Numbered from the stretch's first letter, positions 1-13,000 are shown. The stretch: 64,000 bases of DNA from Hysterium pulicare CBS 123377 (GCA_000467715.1 AJFK01000202.1:186001-250000); one strand, 5' to 3'. The notes: generated by a model not told the origin, from the letters alone. Translations and numbers: made by a program.

Positions 1-126
1 GTATACATTAGCACCAGAGGTCATTTTGTGTCGGTCTGGCCACCACAAAGACTTGCAGCTGCTTCCTGGGAAATCCTTCAGTACGGGTTAGTGATACACC
101 AGTACCATCCATGAACAGCGATCGTC

Positions 127-1176
127 ATGGCAACGCCTTCAGGTATCTTCATCTTTAGGAATGGATTCAAATCTACCTCCGGCTAGCCATCAAGGCCTTG
201 GTCTCCTCGTCACTCTAGACGAAGGACAGCGGACTCGATCATACGCAGGACGGCGCTTCCCGAAACCCCTGGTCTCCAAAGCCCATCAGGATCCTTTCCC
301 TTTCTCCATTCTCGCACAGATTGTTTCTCTTACTTAAGTTCGTGAAAGCATAGCTAACGTTCATTTGTAGGGCGGGCAGCCTCTCAGAAAGAACTTCCTC
401 CGTCAGTCGAGGTAGCATATTACCGAAAATGCATTGAGCTTAGAAGACGAATCAACGATATTGAGGAGAACAATGATGGGACACGGTTGCGAATCAGGCG
501 ACTCAATCGAGCCATACAGAAAATGCGACTGGAACGCGCTTTCCTTCTTGATGAACTCTCTAAGCGTATGGAATATAATGTGGACGATTCGGATCGCAGT
601 AGCAGCCCACCTCCGACGCCTACGGACAAACCTCTACGAAGTAAGCGTTCTCATCGCAAGACCACACCAACACAAGGTAGTCAACTGGGTAGTCTCGCGG
701 CTCAGCCACAATCACCAACTTCAGCCCAGCACCAACCACAGCAAATCCTGCATCCCCTGAACCCGATGTCTTCTACTCAGTCGACGCCAGACCCCAGCCG
801 TTCGGGCCCAATCTTCTTCAACCCATCTGCCAGTGCCGCCTCACCCCATGGCGTAAACGGAACTAGCCAAGCAAGTCTCCCTCCACTACATTCAGCACTT
901 CCGCCCCTGCATCCGCAGCGTTCGAACCAAGGTCACGGACTCCCTCCCCAGAGCGGAACCTACTATGACAGCACGTACGACGAGCAACGTGCACAGGATA
1001 ACGATGCCGAATACGCTAGCTCAGGTGGTCGTCGACGTGCTCATTCTGGAGCTCAACCTCCAGATGCTCGCGAGTCGACTAACGGTGATGCGCGAGATCG
1101 GGATACCGAGATGGGCGAAGCGCCGCCTACTTCTGGGGCTGGGTTTGGTGGTGGGTTCACGGCGGTGAATAGGTAG
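127..1176 (+). CDS. INO80 chromatin-remodelling complex subunit F-domain protein
   Basis: Probably a nuclear subunit of the INO80 chromatin remodeller. The N-terminal part reads VAYYRKCIELRRRINDIEEN followed by a basic helical stretch ending RLERAFLLDEL, which I recognise as the INO80F-type coiled coil. The rest (from about residue 80) is low-complexity, rich in Ser, Pro and Gln, and ends in an Asp/Arg- and Gly-rich tail at the TAG at 1174-1176. The main exon is 371-1176. I infer a 16-nt first exon (127-142, MATPS) joined across an intron at 143-370, because donor GTATCT, acceptor TTTGTAG and reading phase agree; this gives 273 aa. The C-terminal part is certain as an open frame, while the first exon is the weak point and another upstream ATG is possible. 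It is convergent with TLG2. No other domain was seen. Confidence 0.7.
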
Positions 1177-1636
1177 GGGAATGGAGGAGAGGCCCGCAGC
1201 CCATCTACCATCTACTTCTTCACTTTGCTGACTGGGCCTTCTTTCGGAGTTCTATTGTCGGCTTTGTGGCTGAGATGAACTTTTCTGAGTCTTTCCTCAG
1301 GACTAAGTTACAACATTAGGAAAAGGGTTAAGTATGCATTGGGCTATGGCGTTTTTCAATCGGAGGAAATCAGCGTGGGCGTTGTGCTTCGGGATCGTAT
1401 CATACACATGGGATACTATTGAGGGGATCAGGATGGATCGCTGAGGGTTTCTTCTTTCTACTTCCATGTAGTGTTGTCACGATCAGCATGAGAGTACAGT
1501 GAGGAAGTGCCTCGCTATCTCTGGCTCCTAGCATTCAAATCAAAATACAGGAAATACTATCGTCATCTCAAAATATGATTTCTTCTCTCATGACGGTTGT
1601 AAACTTTCTATTAGTATAATCGTACCTAATACAGAT
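1177..1636. other. Intergenic 3' region between convergent genes
   Basis: Space between the stop codons of the INO80F-type gene and TLG2. It presumably holds the two 3' untranslated regions. An AT-richer stretch near 1540-1630 could carry polyadenylation signals. No convincing coding sequence or RNA gene was seen. Confidence 0.5.
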
Positions 1637-2967
1637 CTAGAATACAAAAGGAGCATCCTCCATCTCCTGCCATAATCTCCTCTTCCTCCTATGCCAATCC
1701 CTCCTCGCTCTCGACGTTGCAACTTGCCAACTGTCATCTCCATACCCCGCGGTCCCGCGATCCAGGAGAACGCTTGCTGGTGGCTGAGCCGGGGTCTGAG
1801 GAACGTCCGGCGAACTCGATCCTTTCCGACTCAGCTTCAACCCCAGCAAGATAAACATCCCCGCAACCAAAATAATAAGAAGAAGCATAATCTTCCTCTT
1901 AATACTCCGTCGCTGATACCCCGACGCAACAGTCAACTCCTTATCCGCCGCCTTGACATCCACCGCCATGCGTTCAACATTATAATCGATGCGATCAAGC
2001 ATACTTCCCTGATCGATAACCATCGTCTGCAGTTCTTGAAAGATGTTTGCGAGTTCGATGATGCCCTGGGCGATGTCTTCAATTTCGCGCTCGCGTTGGG
2101 CTATCAGGGTGGCGTTGGGGTCGTGGTGCAGTCGCTGCTGTTTTGTTTGGAGGAGGGTGGATTGCGAGAAGGAGCGGTCGGCGTCGGATTCTTGGAGGGC
2201 GGGGTCGTTGTAGGGGTTTTGGATTGGGGTGGAGGCGCGAAAGGGGGATTGGAGACCGCCGAGGGAGCGGAGTTCTGGTGGGTGTGGTTAGCTGTGTTTG
2301 GAGATTGCCAGAGCTCGATTGCTGGAATGGCATTCTGAAGTAGATGAGAGTGTACATACTCTTGAGATATGTGGACTGTTTCTTTCTGAACATGGCGCTC
2401 ACTTCTCCGACTCTTGATGCTAGGGATATTTTGAGGTTCTGTGCCATAGTTTCTTCGCCTTTGCTGATGCTGCCTTGCTGCTTTGCGTCGCCTACCATCT
2501 TCTCTATTTTTTTGATTGCCTTTTGACAGCTTTGGAAGCCTCGCGTGATCTCCTGCGTCAACTGTTCTATTTCCTGCTCTTCTCGTTTCTTGATGTCCTC
2601 GTCATCAAAGCCGGGTAACACGTGCTTCTGATGCAGCTGTTCGAGCTTGCGGTTCTGTTTCGCTATCTCGGCGAGGTATTCTGTGACTTCGTCTTGGATA
2701 TCAAGCCACCGTGGCGGTAGCAGGTCCATCTCAATCACGGCATCGCCATCGTCTTCGAATGCGCCAGCGGACATGAGGCCCAAGCGTTCCTCCGAGATCC
2801 TGCCATTCTCACCAAAGCCATTCGATGGAGGACCACCGTATCGAGGTTTCTTTGCGGGATGGTGGGAATAGGACTGGCGATAGGAGATGAAGCTTTGAAG
2901 ATACGTCAGTAAGATGCGGCAGCTAGGATGACGATGCAACTGACAGATTAGTGCGGTCCCGCCACAT
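1637..2967 (-). CDS. TLG2: Qa-SNARE (syntaxin) Tlg2/syntaxin-16 type
   Basis: A t-SNARE for fusion at the trans-Golgi network and endosomes. Three exons were reconstructed: 2967-2945 (23 nt, MWRDRTNL), 2892-2360 and 2274-1637, giving 397 aa with all phases matching. The start MWRDRTNLFISYRQSYSHH is the typical Tlg2 N-terminal peptide, which in the family binds the Sec1/Munc18 protein Vps45. A helical Habc-like region follows (about residues 80-200), then the SNARE helix (about 240-302) with the central glutamine in NIFQELQTMV, and one C-terminal membrane segment (about 315-333, MLLLIILVAGMFILLGLKL) with a cytosolic-facing bulk, as expected of a tail-anchored SNARE. A Pro-rich, basic tail of about 60 residues follows the membrane segment, longer than in many SNAREs. 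The first intron (2893-2944) is only 52 nt with a CTGAC branch site. It is divergent from calmodulin. Confidence 0.93.
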
Positions 2968-3385
2968 AGCGCTGGCTGGGAAAATGCAGGGCTATTGTGG
3001 CATTCTTGTCGAGAAGGAGTGGGTTTGGAAATGAAACACAAGAGCTTAGAGATGTGATGGATGTTTGGCTGCAGGCTGGCATACAGTTCTGCAGAGCCGC
3101 AACAGAAGGACGTGAGCGCAGGCCAGCATTCACAGCTAATTGGCGGCCATTGGGGCTACTCCTTCAGGTGAGATTAGGGGCCACTGGGGCATGTGCGCGA
3201 GCCCCAGACAGGAAAGCGGGACAGTGCCGTCAAGTTCAGCCTTCGAAATCATTTCACCCTCAGCCCAATCCACCTCCCTCCTCTCCATCCACTCCCCATC
3301 CCGAACAACCCGCTCGACTTCTACCCTACCTTCGAACAGCGAACCTCCGACAACCGCCCCCTCCTCTCAAACGCTCTCTTCAGCG
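2968..3385. promoter_or_regulatory. Shared divergent promoter region TLG2/calmodulin
   Basis: About 420 bp separate the two start codons, so both promoters and 5' leaders lie here. The calmodulin side (about 3240-3385) is a strong pyrimidine tract rich in CTCC/CCCTCC, a common feature upstream of highly expressed fungal genes. No TATA box stands out. The promoter role is inferred from position. Confidence 0.6.
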
Positions 3386-4371
<986 letters not shown>

Positions 4372-5723
4372 AATAAGAGTGATCAAGATTGTTCATGGAG
4401 AGACGACTACATCCCCAGTGATCTGTTGGACAACCCTGGGCGATGGGCTGAAGGCATAGTCTATTAGAAGTCAATTGGTGCTTGAGGAGACTTTCATTTC
4501 GGTGTTTTCATCCTTACCGGGTTCTTGCGGAGACTGGACTATTGCGATTTCAAATATCCTCAATCCGATTATCTCCTGTGCACTTTTGTACCTGAAACCA
4601 TAGTAGAAAGTGACTACGGCTTGGATTCAAACGATAACATGACTCTTTCATACATACAACAGATTTCTCTGCGTGGAATCGAATATTAGTTTGCGGTATG
4701 ACGCGCTTGCTGTTGCATTCCAAGACTCCTTTCAGATTCCAAGGTATGTCCTTGTAATCATACTAGATGCGCTTACTAACGCATCACGTGTCGCATGACC
4801 TCTCGTCCTCTTAGGCCTCGTTGGAGACAAAGAAAAGAAAGGAAACCCCAGCGCATGCATAATCACATCAATGTTATCGCTGTAACCGAATCGTGTGCTT
4901 TGGGATAGGGCTCAAATGGAGTTTCTCACCACGAGAGCATCTGGTTCCATGCTCTAGTATCTAATCTTGAACTAGGTCTTCATGGAAAGAGGATAACTTC
5001 CTATATTTTATTGATTGGGTAAGTTCAGTTGAAGGTTTGTCTAAGTCAAGATTTTGAGTCTGCGCTGCTCCCGTTAAAGTCCATCTTCTCACTCCAGCGA
5101 TCCGCTTGCATGATTTCTCAACAGGTCAAGCGAAATCGTTCACCAAGGTTCTTTACAGCCACCATGTCATCTGTTCCCTTCGTGCCTCGGGCTTGTCCTT
5201 GAAGCTCCAGCTCCTCGCTTTGTGAGCTTGCCTTCTGAGTGCGGCCAGCTTTTCCAGATGCGGACAACAAACACACTCTACAACAAAGGGATTCAGGCCG
5301 CTTATTTGACGTCTTGATCTTCGTTGATGGGGTTTAGAGATGATTCTCAATCCCTTCTTCTCCTATTCTTCGTCTCTACGTGTGACTTGGATTCATTGGT
5401 TTAGTCAAGTTCATGCTTTTACTTTTCCTACCTATCCAACAGCAGAAGGCTAGGCGAATGAAAACCTCAACCCCTCGCTCAGGCCGGATACTCCTCTAAA
5501 ACTACGTTGCCAAGTTCAAGGCTGTACGCGGACAGCGAAAAGAGTCATTACGGGCTTAGCACGCCAACTAAACTCTGGCGATCTATTACACCTGTCGCCA
5601 ATACCTATATACTGTTAGGTGTCCGAGCCACCTATCCACACTTAAATCCGAGAGCCTTACTCTACATATATCTCGAAGACAGATTTATCGAATTCGATTA
5701 GACGATACCACCACATCGGCAAT
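4372..5723. other. Intergenic region, no gene recognised
   Basis: Holds the calmodulin 3' untranslated region at its left and the promoter of the large orphan gene at its right. Small open frames (for example 5153-5350 minus and 5507-5701 plus) show no recognisable domain or splice partner. No tRNA or repeat was found by eye. Confidence 0.5.
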
Positions 5724-8700
5724 ATGGACGCAACACCTCCTCAGGAGACCTTTTTGGAAATCATGAGGTTGGCCGGACGCCAGAGTAACTATGCATCTAG
5801 GGTCGCTGGCCTGACAACTCAGGGGAAGAATCCCAGAACTTTTGAAGCTGAAATATTAGAAGAACAAACACTGCGAGAACCTTTTACATACTGGGATTGG
5901 CATGCGCTGAGCGAGGCGGACTGGTATAAAGGGATGGACGTAAGAAAGGAGCGTCTTTGCCATGGCCGCCGACGGATACCTGCTAATCAGCTTAATGCCC
6001 ACGGCTTCTGGCTTGGAAAAGAAAGATGGGAGAGGTTCAAGTCTCGGATCAATGACCAAAATAGACATATGGTAAAAAAGATTGCTATGTCTCATTGGAT
6101 GGTTCTCGAAGATTTCCGTTGGATTGCCAGAGAGTTGCCAAATCTAATCGCATTGGACTTGAGCGACCTTGGTGAGTTCAGATTTGATGAGTTCCTCAAC
6201 TCACATGGTCCAGACCGGCAAAGAGAATGCCCCGATTGGATGGATATTGTAAAAGCATTCGAAGAAGAAGGTGATCGGTGGTGTGCTCTCGACGATGACG
6301 ACCTCAGCCATTTCACTTGTATATCCGAGAATGATGAACTCAATTACAGATTATGTCAATGGGCCTTGAACAACAAACTAGCCTCAGCGCGTATCAGCCT
6401 ACATGATTTGATCATAGCCAGACAAGCTGAACCGTTCAGCAGATCAGCAGCTATAAAAAAGCAACTCAGGAACAATGAAAAAATAATGACAGATCGTTGG
6501 AGATCTTGCGAAGAGCTTATAAAAGATCAAAAGAAAGTGAATAAAGAGCAGAGAGAGGTGTCCGAGACCCTAAAGCAAATTCTGGGCCGGAAGCTTAAAA
6601 GAACGAATATCTTTGGAAGACTGAAATGGTTAGGGGTCAGGAATTGGGCAGACGGACAATATCACAATCTACATTACGGGCCTGAACGGAGACCTAGGCG
6701 GCCGACTGATCCGACTGATGGCCGGATACCGACTCGTAGTTGGTATGGTAACGTTGCTGAGACATTCATTAGAAGTGAGTGTTTCAGGCTTCCGATTTTT
6801 CCATGACTTGCTGTCCTAATACTAATTCTTGTTACTCAGGATGTACAAGTCTCAAAACACTGTCTATTCGAGGCTCGTATGAACAAGACCGCCATATTCG
6901 TGTGGCAGGATCTGATCCGGCCGCCGAATCACGTCATCAAACTCACCAAGAGATCTGCCAGCTAATTCTCGGAATAAAAGACAATCTTGCTGATTCAGTA
7001 GAAACAATAGAATTGCGACAATCGATCGATTACATGGATATGTTCCTTACACAACTTTCATTGCGTAAGCCGACGATCAAAAACATAGGTATAGACCTTG
7101 GCGCTTGGGTGCAAAAGTTTCCCCTTGAGATTCGATCCGGTCAGCCTAGGCCACATCGCGACATGATCGGTATAGAGACATTTGAGGGCAGACAAGGGTG
7201 CCCCTTACGTCAGCATCATGACAGAAGACACAGGTATAGAAGGTACCGGGTCTCGACTCTGGCCGAAGAATTGTACAGGCTTTATTCGGATTTCCATTTG
7301 AAAGGCGTAAACATCGGGGCTATCCCAATCGAACCGGAATTTCCAAGCACTGACATTCTTACACCTTCTGTTCTAGTTCAAGGTACCAACCTAGAGGATC
7401 CTAAAAGTGGCAAGGAATTTCGCGATCTATTCGAAAAGGATAGAGATCTCGACTCCCCACGAGTGTTTCAGTGGTTGAACGATTCGCTTCAATGGCGACC
7501 TGTGTTTGATTGGGACCAATTCATGGTTACTGGCGATAGGCCAATGAGACGGAATCGGCTTCGAAGAATGATTGATCGTCAAGACACAAAGAGAGTTAAA
7601 GAGCTTCCAATGATTCATCGACGCTTCGAGGCTCTGAAGACCGCTGGCATCCCACTGCACATCTACATCGGCAATCGCAAGGAGACCACACCTGGCAACG
7701 AACCCGAGGTAGAAATGCCCATAAAAGAAGGGGACGAGGAATTGTGGGGTGGTGATGATGATGAAGCTGACAATACGGCGATCATCAAAAGAGAAGCTGA
7801 CAGTAGTCTCTACTGGGGATGGCCTCAAGATGATCAGTGGTGGAAGAGATGGCTTGAAAAGGACTTCTCTGCAAATCTAGAAACTATCGCACCTTTGGTT
7901 GACAACCTCAGTATACTCTATTACATGCGGAACCCGCTGGACACCTCAAGGCTTGCCGAAATCAACGGCGTTGATCCAGATGGCCTGCGTAGATTCAAGG
8001 AGACTTTGAAAGATGCGCCGCCTCCACGTCCTCAGAAAATGGCAAATAGGGGAGCCCTTGGGGCATCTCGGCGCAACCCCATCATAAGACTTGCAGAGGG
8101 GTGTCGTGCCGCACCAGCTACTGGTTTTGATGCCAACGATCATCCTTCTGACGATTCTGATCTTGAGGATGAGCCACCACTTGAGCCAGGAGATGATGAT
8201 CTAAGCCGGCCATCACCTCCTCTACTTCATCTTGCCCGGCGAGCAGCATATCTTCGTGAGGCAGTGGGTTGGCAACGCTTCTGGGAGCAATATGCTCTCC
8301 GTTTCGAATCGCTCACGATGCTTCGAGTCCGTATGCCCAGATGTTTTGACAAGATTTCCTCATGGCGACTTGCTAAGCTACTGAATAAGAATGAAGGTTG
8401 GTCTATGCTCGAGTATCTCGACGAGAGGCAGAAAATACAAACAGACGCGGATCGAGAGGAATACTATGATGTCGAACAGGCTCGAGACATTTATTTTAAC
8501 GAAATAGATTCGCGGGGGTACCCTTTCTTCAATTGGGACGGATATACTCCACTGCGCTTCTTATGCGTCCCGCCCAAGTCTGATCCCGTACAGTGGCCAA
8601 GCGGTAGATTTGTCAGAAGGGCCTGGGTGTGGACATCGCAAAAGGAAAAGGAGAAGGAGCAAAAGGATCCAAAATTTGCGGAAGTTCAATTCAAAAAGCG

Positions 8701-10702
8701 CTCCTTCACGGCCACAGATGCTAGTTCAACAGCGGCGGATGAAGGCGAGGCACTAGGTAAAGCATTAGAGAGAGCCGAAGCCGCCGCAGAACGAGAAGCC
8801 AACGCGTACAAGGAGCTTTTTCTAGCAATCAAGCCACCTCTAGATGTCCAGCTACGTCAAAAGTTGGAAGAAAGACGGCTCTTTGAAAATCACCGGGATG
8901 CTCATTGGCAAGCAAGGTCTAGTGGAGCAGTCAAGTATATTCTGGGTTTGCAGCAAGCAGGAAGAAGTGACGAAGAAGTATTGGACATCTTACGTCAGGA
9001 CATCCAGGGCCTGAGAGCTCGCAACGAAGAGGAATTAGGGCAGCAACCGTCCGCTTCCAGGAGAGCAGAAATGGAAGAGGACTTGTTCTGGTGGGACCAG
9101 ATTCACCAAGCTTTGACCCAGGGTACCGACCCTCTTCTTGTAGCTGATCTGGCTGACATGCGTGTCGGAAGGCGAGGCCAAATGCAGAATTGGCGGATGC
9201 CTCCATCGAGGGATAGGCTGGCTCGTATACATATCCCTACTGATCAAGAGATGGCTGTAGAACCGGAAGGTGAACCCCGGCTCGCTGAATTCGACCAAGA
9301 GTTCAGATACATGATAATTGAGGAATGCAATCGACTGAAACAACTATTGGAGAACGCATCTCCCGAGGAAGCCCCAGAGATTCGAAGAAGATGGACGTGG
9401 TTCAACTACTGTCGTCTCGCGTTTCTTTTTGGAGAAGAGAACGAACGTGACGCAACGGCCTTCGCAAATGAATGTTGTCGGAGATTAGAGCTTGAAGAGT
9501 TGGCAAGACGGGCACAGCCACTTCCCGACGATTCCTCATCTAGCGATTCCTCATCTAGCGATTCTTCTTCTAGCGATTCTTCTTCTAGCGATTCTTCTTC
9601 TGAAGAATCCTCAGAAGATGAAAGCATTCCTCCAGGAAAGGGAGAGGGCCCGACCACAACGCGACCAGATGATCAGGTTGAAGGCGAAGCTGAAGGAAGT
9701 GGTGGGACTAGACCAGGCAAAGAACCAAGCACAGAGACAGCACCTGTACCCGCCACCGCAGGGCCAAATTCTGGACCTATCAAGTCCACCACGCAGCAGC
9801 CGCCAGCCGTGAAGCCGAAAAGTAGTGAAAAGGCCCTAGGAAAGAGTACCAAGGCAGGTAGTCCGACAGAACCGCCACCAAAAGGAGGTAAGGTTAATGT
9901 GCCCGCACAACCGCCAATTGAAAATGGGAACCAAACCACACATCCTCCTCCTGGAGAAATCGGTGTTATATCCCAAGGAGGCACAGATGCAAGTTCCACG
10001 GGTCCAAGTTCAGGACCATCCACGCAGCAACCGCCAGTTGAGAGGTCGAAGACAGGCGAGAAGCCTCAAGGGAAGGTCCCCAAGGCAGGCACGAAAAAAC
10101 CGCCATCAAGAGGAAATAAGGATAAAGGGACTGCACAACCGCAAATTGAAGATGGGAATGAGACCATGGATCCTCCTGAAGCAACCCCGACTGTACCCCA
10201 AGAGGGCAATGATCCGACTGCCGCTGGTAGCGCAACGAAAGCGCCACACAAGGCCACGACGAAGGAGCGTGAGCCGACGAAGAAAGGCGGAAAGCGGGGG
10301 CGTGAGGATGAAGGAGATGGAGAAGAGGAGGAGGAAGAGGGTAGAAAGCCTAAAAAGCCAAAGAAGGATACAAGCAAGGAGAAGACACCGCCGGAGGGTG
10401 AGGGCAAGCAGCCGCCGGAAGCTGGACCAAGCGAAGGGCACCCAGGCGAAGAACATTCAGAAGTGGAGGAACAACCGCCAGCAAAGAGAGGTGGAAAGGG
10501 CGGAAGAGGCCGCGGAAGAGGAAGAGGAAGAGGGCGGGGTCGAGGTCGAGGTCGGGGAGGTAGGGGAGGCGGAGGTGGAGATGCGGGACCAAAGAAGCCT
10601 CCCAGGCCACCGAAGCCTCCACCTCCGCCGCCTGCGGGTGGTACTGTTACTCGTACGACGAGAAGTAAAGGAGGGGCAGGTTTGAGTAGAGGGCTGGATT
10701 GA
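5724..10702 (+). CDS. Large orphan protein, 1637 aa, Ser/Asp repeats and RGG-like tail
   Basis: No family recognised. Two exons (5724-6774 and 6840-10702) flank a 65-nt intron with donor GTGAGT, branch CTAATACTAAT and acceptor TTACTCAG; phases fit and the frame is otherwise open. Residues 1 to about 1240 are mixed charged sequence rich in Arg, Glu, Trp and Asp, without membrane segments; the pattern around SLKTLSIRGS suggests an F-box/leucine-rich-like surface but this is weak. Residues about 1246-1272 are Ser/Asp repeats (DSSSS units, 15-nt DNA repeats). Next come two imperfect copies of a roughly 75-residue Pro/Lys/Thr unit (DNA about 9760-9995 and 10000-10235). Then an acidic/basic mixed tract, an Arg-Gly tract (GRGRGRGRGRG, about 1569-1605), a Pro run and a basic end. 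The RG tract suggests nucleic-acid binding or condensate behaviour; this is inference. It may be lineage-restricted. Confidence 0.85.
9526..9606 (+). repeat. In-frame 15-bp tandem repeat coding DSSSS
   Basis: Five consecutive, nearly identical copies of AGCGATTCCTCATCT or its variant with TCTTCT lie inside the large orphan gene, each encoding a Ser-Asp-Ser-Ser-Ser unit. The unit length is a multiple of three, so copy changes keep the frame. It is a likely site of length polymorphism. Confidence 0.9.
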
Positions 10703-11805
10703 TTGATTGGCAGAACGTTGTTTCTTTTCATTCAGGAATATTTGGTGTTCTTATTGGACTTTTATGTACTCGTCGAGTTCGTTGAAGTTTGCCTTGTCTC
10801 TCAATCCTTTATTTAATAGTATTTTACGAAGATAAAATAAAAAAAACTAAGTTCATTTCTCTTCCATTGAAAACTCTCATAATCTCGCCTGATTCGCATT
10901 ACTATTTACTGTCCTGAACTCTGGCCTAATTCTAAGGAGCAATTGTCTTAATCTCTGAGTATCTTATTCACTAATTATTTTAGTTACTCCCTGAGTTATT
11001 TCCTATCTATTGTATATACAGATTATCTTACTTATTAATTCTCCTAGTTATTAATTCTCCTAGTTATTAATCGTCTTAATTTTTAACCGTTCCACTATAT
11101 ACGCAGGCATACCCTCAAGTTCCCACCGATGCTTCCAATATTTAACATTGAAGCCCAGGTTGAGCATCAACATCGCGACAGCTTCTCTTTCTCGGCACTT
11201 GCGACCCTTACGCTTTATATTGTGATTTTAAGGGAGTTTCTAGCTCTTAGTGAAATCGAAGATGTTCTTTGTTTGGGCTTCTGTTGCCGGTTGTGTAGGA
11301 AAAGGGAGTAGTTAACTGTGAACTTTGTTGTGTGCTCCTTCCTCTTAAATTAAAATATCACCCCTCTATTTCTACACAACTTAGCTTATCAATGCACGTC
11401 GCCTACTTATCTTGGTGGTGACTGGGTATGGTATTGACAACGGAGTTTGTTGAGAGTAAGGACTGATGGGATAGCTCAAGCGGTACAGATTTAATGAGGG
11501 AACTCTTTGAGTTATGAATGGAGGTATGTTGGCATAATGCTCGAATGCAGTTCTATTAACACATCATTCCCACAGTTTCGTTTCCCTCGAGATCCCCGGG
11601 TGTCGAAAGCAATGGAGCTACATACTCTTACTTTGCATAGCATTTCAAATGACCCGTAGCTCTCCCTCTCTCGAATTTTCGTCCATCACAATTTGAGCTG
11701 AAACTGCGATGGAATATATCGCCCGAATAGAGTGTACTTGGACGCAGCCTCTTTTCCCGTGCGTAATATGGCACTATAGCGGGCTTCGTAGTCAAAGAAA
11801 ATAGA
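10703..11805. other. AT-rich intergenic region with short repeats
   Basis: From about 10800 to 11100 the sequence turns clearly AT-rich and includes a short tandem repeat, TAGTTATTAATTCTCC, in about three copies near 11031-11075. A small open frame at 11129-11311 has no recognisable feature. The base composition contrasts with both flanking genes and could reflect old repeat-induced point mutation of a repeat copy, but no parent element can be named. The rest holds the 3' region of the small membrane-protein gene to the right. Confidence 0.5.
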
Positions 11806-12312
11806 TTAGGTATTGACATTACAAGCTTTGGAACCTTCGGGGTCGGTACGATCCAGTCTTGATACAGAAAGCTCATTCGGCTGCGGAGAACGGGGGCTTA
11901 TTGGCGGGCAGTCAAGGTTGGATGTGCGGACGAGATCATGCAGCTCGTATGATGGAAGTGAATCTACACGTGGTAATCAGACTGAGGTACTCAACACTTA
12001 GCAACGTGGCTTACTTATAGATGATTGTTGAGTTACTCTGGCTTCCGAATGTTGAGTGCCATGATGTTCGCGTCGTCGGTAATGGAGATATGCTACAACA
12101 AAAGAGGCGATTGCGACGAAGAGGGAAAGTATTCCTAGAGCAATGTTGAGACTGGCTGAACCTTGGTCGGACGTTTGTGATTCTGACGCGGTTTCGGACG
12201 GCGATGATGTGGTGCTTGTTCGTACATGGCATGATGGCGATGCATTTGAGGTAGAGTATGGAAGTGCGCTAGTTAAGGACAGCATAGAGAGGATGAAAAG
12301 AGTTGGTTCCAT
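11806..12312 (-). CDS. Small single-pass membrane protein, paralog A
   Basis: Function unknown. The N-terminus MEPTLFILSMLSLTSALP looks like a signal peptide. A short Ser/Thr-rich segment (about residues 20-52) is followed by one membrane helix, GILSLFVAIASFVVAYLHYR, and a basic patch RRREHH, predicting an outward N-terminus and a cytosolic tail. After SQSNSTIIYK-type Ser-rich sequence in other frames was discounted, I infer a phase-1 intron close to the end of the first exon (donor GTAAGC about 12009, acceptor CACGTGTAG about 11960). The second exon then encodes a Ser/Pro-rich tail ending at a TAA at 11806-11808. The same layout, intron position and phase recur in paralog B at 16664-17192, which supports both models. 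An effector, sensor or signalling adaptor are all possible. Confidence 0.65.
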
Positions 12313-12419
12313 GCTTGTAGAGAAATTGAGGAGAATTCATATGGTACTGATGCATACAAAGTGGACGAGTAACTTAGGCCTTGAATGCAGGGTGACGCAT
12401 AAAATATATCGAAACTTGG

Positions 12420-13000
12420 AGGCAAGAACAGTTATAAAGTAGAACTTACCTGGAAATGATGATTGCGCCCCAAATACTGCTAGGATCCAGAGAGTGATAT
12501 CTCGTTGCGAAAGAATCTTTTCTTGCCTCGTCCGACACATTCACTGCCATGGCTCATTTCCAGACTACCGAGAATATCAGCTAGATTGAACACTGCCAGA
12601 TGTGAGCCGCCTATGACCGTAAATGCGGCAATCATACAATTTTGGCCGAAATTGATTACGTCTGTTCTTCAATCCGGCTTGTAAAGGGATAATTCAGCTA
12701 CCAGAAGGCGGGCCCCGACTAGGTCTAGAAAGCCGCATCGTGCATGGCTTCTTGAGCCTATGGAATCTTTTCCGCTCCTAAGTTTAGGATCTCTATTCGT
12801 CAGCTGGATGAAACAATAGGTGGTGTGGCTGGGAGTGTTCCTGTCAGTGTTCACTGTGGTTCTTCAGCTTCAGCAAGGTCTCGGAGATGCCGACTTGTTT
12901 AGGCAACTCCTCCGCCACAAGGCGCTCACGCCTTGGTTCTTGGGAGTAATGGCGAAAAGTGTCAACTCCAAGACGTTAAAGCCTGAAACATGGGGTGGAA
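12420..13000 (-). other. Coding-like minus-strand segments, no model
   Basis: The minus strand upstream of paralog A has stretches that read like protein but do not join into one clear gene. Examples are a segment near 12570-12660 with INFGQN followed by a hydrophobic run MIAAFTVIGG, one near 12440-12540 with RDITLWILAVFGAQSSFPG ending at a good donor (GTAAGT), and one near 12850-12950 with RRERLVAEELPKQVG. The donor could belong to a 5'-untranslated intron of paralog A. It could also be a decayed gene or chance. Confidence 0.3.

Noticed and set aside
9526-9606. Short regularly repeated units considered as a CRISPR-like array
   Set aside because: Units are contiguous 15-bp coding repeats without spacers, in a eukaryotic gene.
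10066-10731. Minus-strand 221-codon Pro/Gly-rich frame over the orphan gene
   Set aside because: It is the mirror image of the repeat-rich plus-strand coding tail, with no domain and no splice support.
12570-12660. INFGQN segment considered as a prion-like amyloid motif
   Set aside because: A single short match without the flanking pattern of known fungal amyloid motifs; kept only as a coding-like fragment.
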